A DNA stretch of 64,000 nt, taken from positions 992,001 to 1,056,000 of the forward strand of contig CAJVGD010000013.1 of the NCBI GenBank assembly GCA_910890315.1, given 5' to 3'. Source of the DNA: Serendipita indica DSM 11827. Taxonomy: Eukaryota; Basidiomycota; Agaricomycetes; Sebacinales; Serendipitaceae. The notes beneath the pieces are model-generated. The model was not told the origin of the DNA. It worked only from the letters and a program-made list of their open reading frames with translations, and did not search any database. Of the stretch, positions 1 to 12,339 are shown in pieces. How positions within the stretch are numbered: the stretch's first letter is position 1; each line of letters starts with the position of its first letter. The translations under genes and the position numbers were made by a program.

Positions 1-113
1 TGGCTCCCAACTGAGCGTGCTGCTATTTCGCTTGTTCCTGCTTGAATAGGGGCCGCAAGGGCAGGAGCGACGAGGGTGTAAAGGGCGAGAGTGGCGAATG
101 CTGCAACGCGCAT
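1..113 (-). CDS. Secreted protein, N-terminal part only
   Basis: The minus strand opens with an ATG at 113-111 and stays open to the left edge, so only about 37 residues are visible. They begin MRVAAFATLALYTLVAPALA, followed by API. This is a classic short signal peptide: one Arg at position 2, a hydrophobic core and an A-L-A site that signal peptidase would cleave after about residue 20. The mature part seen here carries no recognisable domain. The product is therefore probably exported; its function cannot be told. A TATA-like site lies about 210 bp upstream. Confidence 0.6.
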   Translation of the reverse strand, partial: MRVAAFATLALYTLVAPALAAPIQAGTSEIAARSVGS

Positions 114-321
114 GGTATTTCAAAGGACGAAGGTGAGAGTTGAATAAGCACTGAAATTGCTGTTCGTCAGGAGAAGGAGCAGGTAAATCCGATGGAGAGC
201 ATACAAATGGGTGCCTGCACCGAAAAAGAAAAAGCAAAGGGCAAGTGCCTCGGGAATGAAAAAGGGAGCAAAGAAGGAAGAAAGTTTGCTGGAGTTGCAG
301 TAGACCGTGTTGCGCGGAGAC

Positions 322-327
322 TTTATA
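322..327 (-). promoter_or_regulatory. TATA-like box upstream of the secreted-protein gene
   Basis: The minus strand reads TATAAA here, about 210 nt before the ATG at 113. The position suits a promoter with a long leader, but a six-base match in AT-moderate DNA is weak evidence. Confidence 0.3.
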
Positions 328-621
328 CCATCCGTTGGCTCTATGGGCGTGGGCTTGCCGAGGCCGATGCTTCTCAAGCATGGGTTAGACCTCTTCCTAT
401 GCAGAGTGACCAAGTTGGGGTCGCATGTGCCCGTCTTCACAGAGTCTAGCACTGCTGCCAGCGAGGCGGTGAGATCAGTCACCATGATGCAGTACCCCCG
501 CTGTGCACGTTCTGTGGCAACCGGCAGACTATCTTCCAATTACTGGCAGCTTTGTATTCATTTGACGTCAAATAGTTGGCACAGTGTCGATGTGGGTTTA
601 CTCTAGCACACCACTCGGGCC

Positions 622-945
622 ATGGTTGCGCGCAAGCGTCTTACAAATAGATCATATTCGGCTCTGGTACTATTTGTGGAAGCTTATCGTGGCGGTCGTA
701 AAGACGCCATGGTAGATGGCGTCAAAGAACTTGAGGCGATGAACAGCGACAGGGCAGTTCTGGAGACCCTCAAGGGATCTATACGGAAGTCAAATTTAGA
801 GGTACCCGGTAAGAACTCGGAGGTCTCCGGCAACAGAACGGCAGAGGGAGCGTTCAAGCATGCGTTGGATCAGTCCTTTTTCTCGCTTCGAACCAAATCG
901 CAATGCACTGTATACGATTCAAGATCATACCTTTGGGATACATGA
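622..945 (+). other. Uncharacterised ORF of 107 codons
   Basis: This is an ATG-started open frame with a good context (GCCATGG) lying between the left-edge gene and the DUF2421 gene. The predicted peptide is basic at the N-terminus and has no signal peptide, membrane segment or familiar motif. It could be a small gene, an exon of one, or chance. The rest of 114-990 shows nothing else I can support. Confidence 0.18.
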
Positions 946-990
946 CTTAGGACTCTATATCTAATGCAAACCGAAAAGTAGAAGAAACGT

Positions 991-3900
991 CTATCCAAGC
1001 CTGGGGTCATCTTCCAGTTCACCATAGAGCTCCCGAATAGCGCTATCTATCAGCTAAATAGAAGTCAAAATCACGATATAATCACTCTAATCGATACATA
1101 CCTTGAGCTGCGTGGGCAAACCTGAGACCGAAATGATCCAGAACCAGTACCGCGTAAAGGAATCTAGTGATCGTCAGAATAGTTTCGGAAACGAAAGAGA
1201 CAAGACCTACCACTTTGAATCGCCCGAGAACCCTGTTCAGTGCGCGACAACTGTGAACTGAGGGCCAATGCATCGTGGACGAACTGATTCAAGAGTGGTT
1301 GCACCAGCACAGAGTCGTGTGGGAGTGGACTTTTGCTGATTAGACTCATCGCACACAAGTACAACCACGTCTTGTTGATTCGGCTCGCACGTCTTCGGTA
1401 TGGTGAGAGCACGGCGATCATGTGCTCTACGATGTATGGGTCAAAAGGCTCAGTACTGATCGCCGTTCGACCTTCGCGTAGACGGTCGAGGATCACTTGG
1501 TTCGCTTGCACAATCTGTTGCGCTAAATCGCCCCTAAACGGTTTCGAGAAGGAGGGTTCAGCCGCAGCAAACCTGGAAAACAAGATTAATTAGTATCGTA
1601 TAACACTCCCAACGTAAGTAATGAGGGGTAGGGAAGTAAACGCACGCCATGAGTGGAGAGACTTCAATAATCTGCGCCTGCATCTTTGCCTCTCTATGCT
1701 TCAACTCCCTCTCGATCCGCTTCAGGACGACGGGCTTCGCCCGCTGCTTTGGGTCCGCAGGGAGGACAGCACGGACGTATGCCTGTAGGATGGTATTATA
1801 TGCCAGGTTAGAGTAGACCAAGTTTCCGAGGGCTTTTCGTAGCGTCCGCCTTGCAGGATTCCGTAGGATGAAGAGTTGGAATGCAATGACAATACCGAGT
1901 GCCGCAGCCAGCGCCGTCATCATTTTCCCCGCACGCAAGGCCGGCGTATCGAATGGCCGACGGTAGAGGTTTGCGTAGACATGTTCGGTCACCATGATCA
2001 CAGCGGCAGAGTTGAGCGCTAGAAGTGAGAGGACGAACAGCTGGGGTCGTTCGTAGATGCAGTATTGCAGTGGAATAGCGAACACTGCAATGATAGCGCA
2101 CATCCCGTATCTTTCATCTTGTGGATCAGTCATCTCCTTAGGGAAATTCATTGTACTCACGGATTGTATGCATAGCCTCCAACTCCTTTGAACATTTCCA
2201 ATATGGCCCATCCTACCAGCGTCCCGAGTCCTGATCCGCTTACTTGCAAGACAAAGGTCAACAAACTTTGGCCTAGCGTAGGAGCTAGTGCGACGACGCA
2301 TGTCAAAAGGCCGCTTGTTAAGCCGTAGCTTATAAACCATTGTCGCGTAGTCGACGCAAAGACTGCCAAAGTGTCAGAATATACAGTAACCAAGGGAATG
2401 AGACCTACTTAGAGTCGCAAAGACACTCGCAGCAGCAGCGGACTTTGCAGCGAAGATGCTCGTATCGCTTTTCAACCACTTGTTGAACTCCTCAATCCTC
2501 TGAATCGGCGACTTCTTGACAGGCGTAAATGGTTTGTTCTCCAGCAATGCCAGGGCCTCTTTAATAGAGAGTTCCCTCGATTCCTCCTCAATTTCTTCCT
2601 TGTCCTCTGGTGAGAGGCCAATGTCCGGCATAGGCTTTTTGCCCGGTCGAATCAGCGATTCATAGACATGAAAGTGGAGGTGCGCGCTACGTTTCTTAGT
2701 CGTTTCATGGTGCATTGAGCCAAGTGTCTCCACGAACGAACTGGCGGGCGTCAGCGTGAGAGATCAGAGAACGGGGCTATAACTTACTCCCAAGCAAACA
2801 GCAACGAGTATACGCGCACAAGCGTCTGGTTTCTCAAAAACTGGGACGAGGGTCCAATAGAGCTATCTCCGTCTGTATTGATTTCCTCATCATCATTCAC
2901 CGGCTCTTCCGATTTCTGTTCGATTTGGTGTATAGAGGATGGTCGAGTATTGGGTCGAGTTTCGGCCTTGGAGGTCTTGGCAGATACCTTTTTGGAGGGT
3001 GTAAGGAACGGTAGATCTCCTTCTTCAACGTCCCCACGCAGAAAGTCTCCACCGTAAAGGTCCCCAATCGAGGGCCCAGGTTCATGGAGTTTGAGCGATG
3101 GATTTTCTCCCAAATCGGTTGAGGTCAGCAGTTCGACGAGTACTTCTTTTTGCGCGGCTTCGAATTCGTCGAAATGCTGTTTAATCATATGAGGGCCGTA
3201 CTTTGGTTTCACTGGCATATTCGGTCCTATTTTTTCCGTGTTTGGTAGTTGAGTCGCTTCCTGTTTTGGTAAAGATGACTTTGGGGAAACTGGTGATCCC
3301 TTGTGTCCTTGGGCCGTCCCCGCCGTTCCAATTGCAGTCGAGCCAATTGCAGTCGGAGTCGCGGTCGACTGCATATGAGATGGTGTCCCTGGCCGTGTTT
3401 CTTCGGTCCTAAAGGGCGTTTCCGCCCCCATCTCGGCTTGCAAACGTCTCGTGACGTTCATCAAGTTTTCTGCAATATCGTCCCCATCAAGTTCGCTTCC
3501 CTCACTCTCTTGGTCTTGGTTCTCCGGGTCACCTCGCTTCTCTGTGGTCGGTTTGGCTGATATGGTTCGTTGGAGGGGCTGCATACCTCCTGCAGCAGCA
3601 GCGGCGGCGGCTCGTTGCTGGTCCAGACACTCTAGATAACCGGTTTGAGTAGCCTCAATATACATTGGACCACAGCCGAGTGCAGAGCCAATTTCACGAA
3701 TCGTCAAGTCGATGTCCCGTCGGAGACGTGTGAAGGCTAGCTTCGTGGGAGGAGAATGTCGTCGCGGAAAACTTCAACGTCTTGATCATCGAAGCGGAGA
3801 AGGGAAATGTGAGCCGTTATTAACGTCCGTTGTAGTTGTCGAATTCGATCCGTCAGCAACTGGTAGTCTAGACACATATTAGATATGCAAATATGACTCG

Positions 3901-4892
3901 GAGTAGTCTAACCTTGCATCGAGTAGCGCGACCAATTGACTTCGACTGACGTTTCATCGATCTTTTGAGAAAGAAAGGTAAAGTCGGCTTTAATGGTCTG
4001 AGAGAGCAAATCCCTAGCGGCTTTATCCTCTGGTGTACCAGTGAGAGTGTATGCCTTCCCGATGAGTGCAGCAAACGTTGCAATGTGTTCCAGAGAGGTG
4101 ACCATTGTCTTGCGGAGCTCGCGCTCCGAGCTCATTGGGAAGATGAGAACATTTACTGCAAGCACAATTGCAGCACCCCAGCAATAGGCCTTCAAGTATT
4201 CGAGCAGGTATGTCGGACTGAATGCACCATTCATGAGCAGGGACGTATAAATCTATATTTAATTAGCCTGATGCGCACGGGCAATGGCGGCCGGATGGTG
4301 CTCACTCCGTTGAAAGTCATCAAGATTGCGAGGAGAGAAAACGCAAACCATTTCTGCCCTTTGGTTTTGATGATGGAAAGTACTGCCGGGTGGTTAGATC
4401 CGTGGACGTCGATAGAAATAGCACGAACTATACACCATCACGGCAAATACAACTCCTTGCGCGACCGGATAGCGTCCAAGTTTTGCAAGGATGGCAAAGA
4501 AGCCTGAGCCGAGGAGTACACCAGCAAGGGCGAGCGCTGCACCCTGAAGACATGCACCAAACGTCTTGCCGGGCCCACCTGCGATGGTGACAATGATCAT
4601 GGCGGTCAGAGTGATTGGAAACGCAGACAGGTCGTCATATTTCCTTGTAAAGATGAGTGCAAGAGCGAGAACATATGCAATAGTCCCTATGGATTATAAG
4701 TATGGTTGTAGATATGCCCTCGTTGGATGTGGGTGGTATACACGGGTGGCGTAGATGCTTACCCTTGACGACTGGAATAACCTGTCTGGACGTGATATAC
4801 TTTATCCAGCTACGAAGAGCCCGTGAGACTCGTGACTTTTTATTCTTTGGCATCGCCGTCGATGCGGGCGGGTCCAACCTTTGGTTATGCAT
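991..4892 (-). CDS. Bre4-like membrane transporter (ArAE_2_N / DUF2421 family)
   Basis: This large multi-exon gene codes for a polytopic membrane protein of the fungal brefeldin A-sensitivity (Bre4) and aromatic-acid-exporter-like family. It starts MHNQRLDPPASTAMPKNKKS at 4892; a second Met 13 residues on is an alternative start. The first membrane block (IAYVLALALIFTRKYDDLSA, then GGPGKTFGACLQG, then LKAYCWGAAIVLAVNVLIFP) matches the N-terminal six-helix module. A long soluble middle follows (about 3.7-2.4 kb), rich in Ser, Pro, Thr and acidic residues with a short poly-Ala run. A second membrane block (LTSGLLTCVVALAPTLGQSL and LFVLSLLALNSAAVIMVTEH) and a C-terminal DUF2421 part complete it. 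The last exon ends ELYGELEDDPRLG before TAG at 993-991. Introns are about 50-60 nt. The family is linked to export or ER/Golgi membrane stress; the substrate is unknown. It is divergent from the RRM gene across 138 bp. Confidence 0.85.
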
Positions 4893-4910
4893 GACGACTT
4901 TAATTTTTCA

Positions 4911-4940
4911 TTGCCGGCGGCATAGCCGGTGAGCCGGCTT
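4911..4940. promoter_or_regulatory. Cluster of GCCGG motifs in a divergent promoter
   Basis: Three GCCGG cores start at 4913, 4925 and 4933 within the 138-bp gap between two divergent start codons. The last forms the palindrome AGCCGGCT and the first lies in GCCGGC. CGG half-sites are typical targets of fungal Zn2Cys6 factors, so a shared control element is possible. This is pattern evidence only. Confidence 0.3.
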
Positions 4941-5030
4941 ACATAGCAATTCCTATTTCAATTTATCCAATTCTAGTGTAGTTTGTCGGCGGCAAGTGTA
5001 CAACTGGGAATTTTCACTTTGACACTGTCC

Positions 5031-7309
5031 ATGCTAAGAGGCGTTGGCAAATCTTTAAAGCCCCGATTAAGTCGACGAAATGAACAGCTCGTAGCGCTCT
5101 TTACACGCTCTTTCACAACCGACGACAAGCCCAGCTTCCGAACAAGACCAGCTTTTCGAGCAAACGCTGGTCCAGCATACACCTTTGGTCTACGGCCTCC
5201 AGAAAAGAAGCCATGGAGTGCGGCAGACGAACGGTTTGATAAATCTCCTACTCCACGGTTTGGCGATACAGTCGAGGTCAAGGAGGTCCGACTTGAGGAC
5301 AAGGATGTCGCTCCGCATCTGCAACAGCAGGAAAGTGACGAGGAAAAGGTTCCAGCTGGTGCAAAACCAGCCATTCTTGTCTCAAATCTTCGTCCCCACA
5401 CCCAAAGAGTACACCTATTGGAACTCTGTCGGAGTGCGGGGCTCCTGCTTCTCGAAATTGCATCCCGTAAGCACCTTGCGTTCACATTATCTCCTACTTA
5501 CACGCCTGTAGCAACAGGACAGCCGACAGCCTGCCAATTCAGGTTTGACACCGCTCGTGATGCAGTTAAACTTATCCAATACCTTGAAGAGGGTGGCTTT
5601 TGTGAAGGACCCGTAGACTATGTGTTCACAAATCCCGTTGTTCACGAATCTTCGCGGTTCCTTATCGTTCGAAACTATCAAGACACCACAGAAACGCTGA
5701 AAGGAATTATAAAAGGTCAAGGAAATGTCGCTTTGCATCTAAGTATGCCTATAATCCCTATTTTATCCGGAGTCGTCCTAACCACAACATTAGTTCAAGC
5801 AGAAACCAGGGCGGGGAAGCGGCGCGTCGATGCTTATCTCGGCTTCAAAGATATCTCACGTGCTGTTGCGGCCAAGGTCGCGCTTGAAAAGGCAGAATTC
5901 ACCGGCAAGGATGCGGCTTCCATTCGATTTGTACTACAGGAGATCTACTATAGTGCCACCGAGCAGCCGAGGCCAAACTATACAGAAGAACAGCTAAAAA
6001 AGCCTCCTGTACTTGACAGATCAGATACCCCTGGTCTTCCAGCTATCCCTCGAGGGCCCTATCCCACCATTTTCCTCGGCAATGTACCCGTGGAGCTCCT
6101 CCAAGATAAAGAGGCAGTCATAAAGCGATTCAGTGTCTATGGTCCTCTAAATGAAGTTCGTATTCGTGAGTCTTCTTTCGTTTCACGAGAAATCAAAGGT
6201 TGAAAATCCTCCTATAGCGATGGAAGATGGGAAAGCGCGCGGCATGGTCTACCTTGAGTTTAGTCGACAGGAAGATGCAGATGTATTACATCATGATCTC
6301 GTCACCGCACCACTGTTTCTCTACGGTCGAAAGATCCGTGTCGACTACGCAGAGAACAAGTCACGTTCAAAGGCAGCGTTTTCGGTTCCGCAACAATCGT
6401 TGAACAGTCGGTCGGTCTATATCGATGGTATCTTACCAGAGGTGGGCGCCCGTCGACTTGATCTATATCGCACGCTACGGTCATTTGGCGAGGTGGTTGA
6501 TATGCGAGCCAGTGAGCAATTTTTCTTCACGCCTTCTGTCGTGCCGTCTTCTTTGGCTGACGAGTCTGGTATAGTGCGCATTAATGGAGAGATCACTCAA
6601 GTGTTCATCGACTATCTCGACCCGGAAGGCGCGTCTGCGCTCATTGCTGCGGCAAACAGCGGAGAACTGCAATCTCTCGGGCCAGATATAATCACTGCAC
6701 CAGCAAGTCATATGAAGAGCCCTCTGTGGCTGAATATGGACTATGAACCCACGGATGTTCTGCGTGTGTGGAATGTTCCCGTTAGAGCGCTTTGGTCGGA
6801 CGATATGCTCCGTGAAGCGTTCGATTTCAACGGCGGGCTCATTCACGTTCGAAGACGTGAGTCCATTTCCGTTCACGTCTTACTTCCCCAATTATCTCCC
6901 TTCAACCTCACCTTTGGTTGATATATGGACTGATTTACTGGTTGATGCAGTTCGCCATGAGGGTTGGCCTCTTGGTGTGGCGTACCTGCACTACAAGAAC
7001 GTAGAAGCAGCAAAGGAGGTATTAGAATGGGTCAGAAGTGATCCAGAGAAACCGGTGACATTCTTTGGGCGGGAAGTTCGCATGCATTTCTCAAACGAAC
7101 GCCCTCCAAAGGAAATGAGGGACAGCGAAGTTCAAGGAAGAGGCAGAGTGCGCGACGCAGGCTGGGGATCAAAGCGTGGGACCCCTAGCAGTAGTGAGGG
7201 TTTGAAGCCTTCTGGAACGGGCAGCGAGAGGGATAGTCGGAGGAATGGGTTGGATTCCTGGGGCCAAACGGGGGGTAGGTTGCCCACGATATCGAATATG
7301 ATAGAGTAA
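5031..7309 (+). CDS. Mitochondrially targeted multi-RRM RNA-binding protein
   Basis: The ATG at 5031 begins MLRGVGKSLKPRLSRRNEQL, a basic, amphipathic, acid-free leader ending near FTRSFTT, as expected of a mitochondrial presequence. The open frame extends upstream, but only from a TTG. Introns are well supported at 5467-5511, 5743-5793, 6166-6217 and 6857-6950, all GT-AG and frame-keeping. The clearest RRM begins PTIFLGNVPVELL and has its RNP1-like strand at GMVYLEFSRQ, split by the third intron. Degenerate RRM-like units lie before it (AILVSNLRPHTQRVHLLEL) and after it (SVYIDGILPEVGARRLDLYR, and DVLRVWNVPVRALWSDDMLR to GVAYLHYKNVEAA). The tail is Gly/Arg/Ser-rich. It probably binds mitochondrial transcripts; the target is not known. 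It could be nuclear if the leader is misread. Confidence 0.8.
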
Positions 7310-7470
7310 GGGTTATATAATTCTTGGTCGTGTTTTCGTGTATCTCCTCATCACTCTACTTGGTCGGAATCTTACTGAGCTTTTGCCTGTTGGAGCCATC
7401 TAGACATGGAGGTGTGTGTGGAGACATATCTCTCTTCCGAACTCTCCACTTTCATTTTCCGCGTGCAAAA

Positions 7471-9127
7471 ATGAACCCTGTATCAGAGTCAGAGATACTC
7501 GAGGAGGATACGAAACTCTTGGAGAACGAAGCATATGTCCCAACCTTCGACTTTAGCAGCCCGCCAAAACAACTCGCGCAGATCGAGCTAGAGGCATGTT
7601 GCCGCGGTGCAAAGTGGTGAGTGAAAAATTCGTCCTTATAGTGTGAATATGCGATTATCCATTCTAATCGCAGTCCTATAGGTCTCCCGACAGCCAAGCC
7701 ATTCTGACATCGAACGAGGACCGTTATTTGGATGTGTATAACATCTTTGCGTCGTATGTATCATATCATCTTCGTCATTTGCTTCCCTCTGACAATCCTC
7801 ATCTCACAGATCGGAACGAGGATACGAATTCGGGCAGCGATCACGCTCTCGTCAGGCTGCTCCCATTTACGAAACGGCATGGTACCCATATGCCAGTGTG
7901 AACGATATGAGCACGTTTTGTTTCCTCGCGTCAGTGAGGGATGCACCCGTGAAGCTCCTAGATGCAAGTGATGGACGGGTGAGTGTTTGAATCTGAATGG
8001 CATTGTGGTTTGAACGGCTACAGATGCCTGTACCTCAAATCCTTCAATACGTTCGCTACGTGGATCACACTTTCTGGTCGAAAGGTGCGGGCTTCGTATA
8101 AAATCATCGACCACCGCGAACGCTTTGTGGCACCGCATTCAATGACATTCAATCCTACTGCTCAAAGGCATGTAATTGCTCTCCTTCACTGGATGATTTC
8201 TCAATTCGATGTGATCTAGCTTTTACTGTGGCTTCCTGGACGCCATAGAGGTATTTGACCTACAATATCCTGGAGAGGGGACACGACTCCTGACTACTCC
8301 GACCAAAAGGAGTAAAGATGGTCTAAGAGGTGGGCACGATTCTCATTTGGGAGAATTTTGCTGACACAGCGTAGGAATTATATCTTCAATCGCGTTCTCC
8401 CCGGATTACTCGGGTCTTTACGCAGCTGGAACGTTCAATGCATCTATTGGCCTCCTTTCAGAGGATACCGGCGCACAAATTCTGCTATACTTGGACGACG
8501 TACCAAGCGCGATAACACAGGTACCGTGACAATAATGTTCTCTCAGGCGTATCTAAAACTTTCTTAGCTCAAGTTTAGTCCAACGCGACCAAGCCTCTTA
8601 TTTGCATCGTTCCGACAACGGGGGGAAATCGGCGTCTGGGATGTACGCAATACAACGACGCGCTACGGTACTCTACAACCACCAGAAGTTGGGCGCGGAC
8701 CTACAGATGCCTCTACATTGAATCAGCGACGATGGTTCGATATTGATATAGGGGGACGATGGGTCGCCGCAGGTGATGAGGCAAGTGACCTGGGCGCTCA
8801 CAGTATATGAAGCTGACGTATCAGATGGGAAACGCGAGAGTGTATGACATATCAACATTGTCGTTCTTTGACTCGTTCACGGTGCATTCAGGTGGGTTTC
8901 CCATCCCATGCATGTTAGGAACTAAACCACATACAGACTCGGTATCAACGGTAACGTTCAATGGGCGCGATAATACACTGTTGACAACCTCGGGCGCGCA
9001 CCATTTCGCGACATGGCCCGAGCAAGCGGAAAGTGAGACGGAAGAGGAGGAAGAGACTGCAGTCGTTTTGACTGCAGGAGGTCGATCTATAGTCGAATCG
9101 AGTATGAAATTATGGCGGGTATCGTGA
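7471..9127 (+). CDS. WRAP53: WRAP53/TCAB1 homologue, telomerase and Cajal-body WD40 protein
   Basis: The product is a WD40 protein of the WRAP53 (TCAB1/WDR79; yeast Swt21) family, which binds CAB-box RNAs and, in animals, carries scaRNAs and telomerase RNA to Cajal bodies. The start at 7471 follows AAAA (MNPVSESEILEEDTKLLENE). Family signatures appear in order: CCRGAKWSPDSQAILTSNED, YETAWYPYAS, DHRERFVAPHSMTFNP, FYCGFLDAIEVFDL, GIISSIAFSPDYSGLYAAGT, RGEIGVWDVRN, LNQRRWFDIDIGGRWVAAGD and SMKLWRVS at the C-terminus. The order and spacing match the animal protein. The ends of an acidic insertion (ESETEEEEET) fall where the animal protein also has an acidic loop. At least six short introns interrupt it, the first just after the first GAKW. 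Confidence 0.88.
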
Positions 9128-9321
9128 ACATGACCGAGAAGTCTAGGTCTGCTTGGGCGGTGTGAAACGCGTGAGCAAGTGGACATCGCCTCGCTTCCCG
9201 GCGGCTGGGTATTTTTAAACCCCCAAGCCTTGGATCCCACCATCTCTAGACTGGATCTCCCTTTCTTCTCCACATCATATTAAATTTCTTTATTTCCTTT
9301 CTTTATTGAGGACGAATTGAG

Positions 9322-12129
9322 ATGGAGTCGAATCAACGCTCGGCGAGCAATCAGACGCCAAATCCTTCGAACAACGAACAACGAGCGAGTTTTACACCGC
9401 CGTCATATCCTCCTACCCAAATCCATTCATCTTCGCCCAGCGCAGACCAGTCTCCGCACCTCCGACAACAAAGCGCAACACAAGCAGAATTCGTCAATAT
9501 CCCGTTTTCAGACTCACCTAATCCATCTCAAACGACCTTTCCTCGTCCTTTGACACTCGATCCTAATGCACCTTCAACGCGCCCTGGGCCGAGCCACTCG
9601 CGCTCACATTCTCGACAAAGTAGTTATGGCGGTCAAGCGGGCGGATATCCACTCGTGGACATGTCAAATAATGCATCGACAAGCCAGACCCAGCTCAATC
9701 AGCCACCGTACAGATTTCCTCAACCGCAAGATCCACAGACGTACTCGAACCCAAACCTCGTCGGGAGCACAGATAAATTCTCAACCTTTTCGAGTACTGG
9801 GACGGCCGTAGGAGAACAGGGGACAGGTAGCGGGATGCATACGCCCAAGGGAGTATCAGCATGAAGCCCACGACACCCTCAGGTTCACATTCTAGGACCC
9901 ATTCGACTCATTTCTTACTCGCACACGGACGCGGTCATGTGGAGCCTCCGACACTCGATGAAACGGGTAATGAGGTCCACGAGGGGCCTGGACGGCATCC
10001 AGCCCGCCATGCGTCTGAATACGAGTCGACAGAACATCAAATGAGGGGCCGTATGTTTCTTGGTGGTCTCTTCAAACCTTTCGTCGTTCGTCAATTCCTG
10101 CATAATGGCTTTCTTTATCGAGAAGAAGAAGAAAGAGGGATCTCTCATTTCGAACTGTTCGCTGACCTAGTCTTCGTCGCCATTGTTCACGTACGTGCAG
10201 TCTCTCGAGGTTCCAGTCATATCTCCCATGTAATTGTTTATTGAATGAAAGCTGACAAGCGTAGATTTTGGGCGAGGTCGCCGCGGAAAAGGCTTCGATC
10301 GGAAACGCGGTCAAGGTGGGGATCTTTGCTTTCCCCTCTATTTAGCTCACAGTGCACAGTTCTTTCTTATGTTTTGGCCTCCATGGAGTATCTGGGCTGA
10401 CATGCGCTCCTACCTCAACGTCGTAAGTAATCGCTCGTCTACATTGAAGGCAGCATAGCTAATGAATCTAGTCGGGCACTGACGATTTTGTCCAACGCGC
10501 TTATATTCTCATCTCTTCGCTGCTTCTGATGGGCTACACTGCTCAAGGCGCCTCAATCGAACTGCATACTGGGAGGCCGGCTCCTTCCAGGAAGAGTCAA
10601 CCCCATCGCACAAGCATAGTGTAAAGAAAGTACTTTTCAAGCTTGTTGGACGAAGCGCACTCGAAGATATGACAATCAGCAATGACGGCTATGCTGCTCT
10701 TCGCGCCGCGACAGCTTTCTTCCTCGTCGCCAAAGCAATTCGCATTCTACTCCTCCTTGCCTACGCCATCACCCTCCCGAGGTTCAGAACGGCACACCTA
10801 GTACAGGTTATTTTCACGCTCATCCCGTGCTTGATCTTCTTGCGCATGTTTTGGGTAAACGACGTAGTGGGTGCGATGGAAGTGTTTGTCATGTGAGCCT
10901 TTCGTTTCTGGCAGAATGTTTGGGTATACTATACTGACCGTGGTCGTTCTTTATTGCTATAGAGGGTTCGGCCTGGACCTGATCGGAAAATATGTTGCGG
11001 GTATTGTGGTGCACTCTGGCAGCTCGCGCAAGAATCGCCACAAATTCTTTATCCCAGCACTGGAAATTGGACACGTTATCGAAAAGACGACAGCATTCTT
11101 CGTCCTTGTGGCTGGGGAGATTCTGATCGCAGTTAGCTTTGTAACGAAGGACAGCAAAGAGATTGGCCCACATGGTGAATATGCAAGGAGCTGCCTTGGT
11201 GTTACACTTGCGTTCCTACTATGCTGGATCTACTTTGATGCAGACTCATGCAAGGTGTTCGTCCATGCGATTCGGTGCGTCCTCTCATGAGTTTTCATTG
11301 ATGAGCTCACTGACACCTATTCATACAGTCGGCACTGGTTCTCTTCGATTACATGGACACAACTGCACCTTCCACTCTGTGCAGGGCTGGTGATTGTCGC
11401 AGCCGCTGCGCATGAGATGATTATCGAGGAGCATATCAGTCAAGGTCTTCGGTACTACTTTGGCATCGGAATGGCCATTATTCTCCTCTCGCTCGGTGCA
11501 ATGGGCTTCCTCCATCGTTCCCTTGACAAGCCATTTGGACGGCAAGGTGTGTTAAAAGGGTCAATTACCGCCCCTTATTTCTTCAACGCGTTGCAAGTAT
11601 ACTCATGTTCTACTACTCATACAGGGGGAGGCCTCATTCCGCGCTGGATCAGACTTAGCTTGCGATTGGGCTTGGGCGCTGTGTTCGCGGTTTTACCAGC
11701 CGTTATCCACAATGAAAGCAGCGTTTTTGAACTCGGTATCGCCTGTGTCGCGCTAGCCGGGCTTGTTATCGTTGAGACGGTTGGCAAGATTGGTCTCGAA
11801 GGAAACGTTGCGCCTGAACTCGACTTGTCTGGTGGACCTGCTGTTCTCGATGCCTCTGAGATCCGCCAACCAACTCAGCCAGACCCTCGAGATGAAGAAG
11901 ATGAACCAGAAGGCCACTCGACAGGCGTAGAGTACATTTCTGGACACAAAAGATTCAGACGAGATGACCTCACTGCGTATGAAAAGGGAGAAGAAGATGT
12001 CGGCGGCGAGAACAGTGTCGGGCTCATGAAGGCGGTCGCCATTCGCAGAGGTCAACGTACGTAAATTAAAACTCTCTAGAGATCCTACTGACGAGTCACT
12101 CCACAGGTACGGGTCTTGCCGCATTCTGA
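9322..12129 (+). CDS. LtrA-domain multispan membrane protein
   Basis: The protein has a disordered N-terminus rich in Ser, Pro, Gln and Asn (about 190 residues), then a low-temperature-requirement A (LtrA) domain. The domain opens RGISHFELFADLVFVAIVH, the family's hallmark E-L-F-x-D-L-V-F-V-x-x-V segment. It continues through about nine hydrophobic segments, including ILISSLLLMGYTAQG, IEKTTAFFVLVAGEILIAVS and LCAGLVIVAAAAHEMIIEE. The N-terminal part and the domain lie in different frames with an overlapping stop/start (ATGA at 9861). A 56-nt intron, 9827-9882 (GTAGCG to CTCAG), joins them in frame, so I treat them as one gene. A last intron from about 12057 replaces the TAA at 12062-12064 and gives an end at TGA 12127-12129. 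The acidic tail is hydrophilic. The cellular role of fungal LtrA proteins is unknown. It is convergent with the polymerase gene. Confidence 0.82.
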
Positions 12130-12339
12130 TCTACTTGCTCTCAACCCTTTCATGCTTAATCGAGCTATAGTATGCAGAGTGAAGCTTTTCGGCCAAACGA
12201 CTCTAGAGTGCTGCAGATGATGGACTGTTTCCATTGTGCATATGTTCGCTATACATTGACTTTAATCTTATCAAATGCATTGGAAATAAGCAAGGAAAGC
12301 AGTGGGCCAAGAGATGTTCGAGAAGATTGTAGAAGGGTC

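Noticed and set aside
4983-5030. Upstream start for the RRM protein
   Set aside because: The codon at 4983 is TTG; the ATG at 5031 gives a proper mitochondrial leader.
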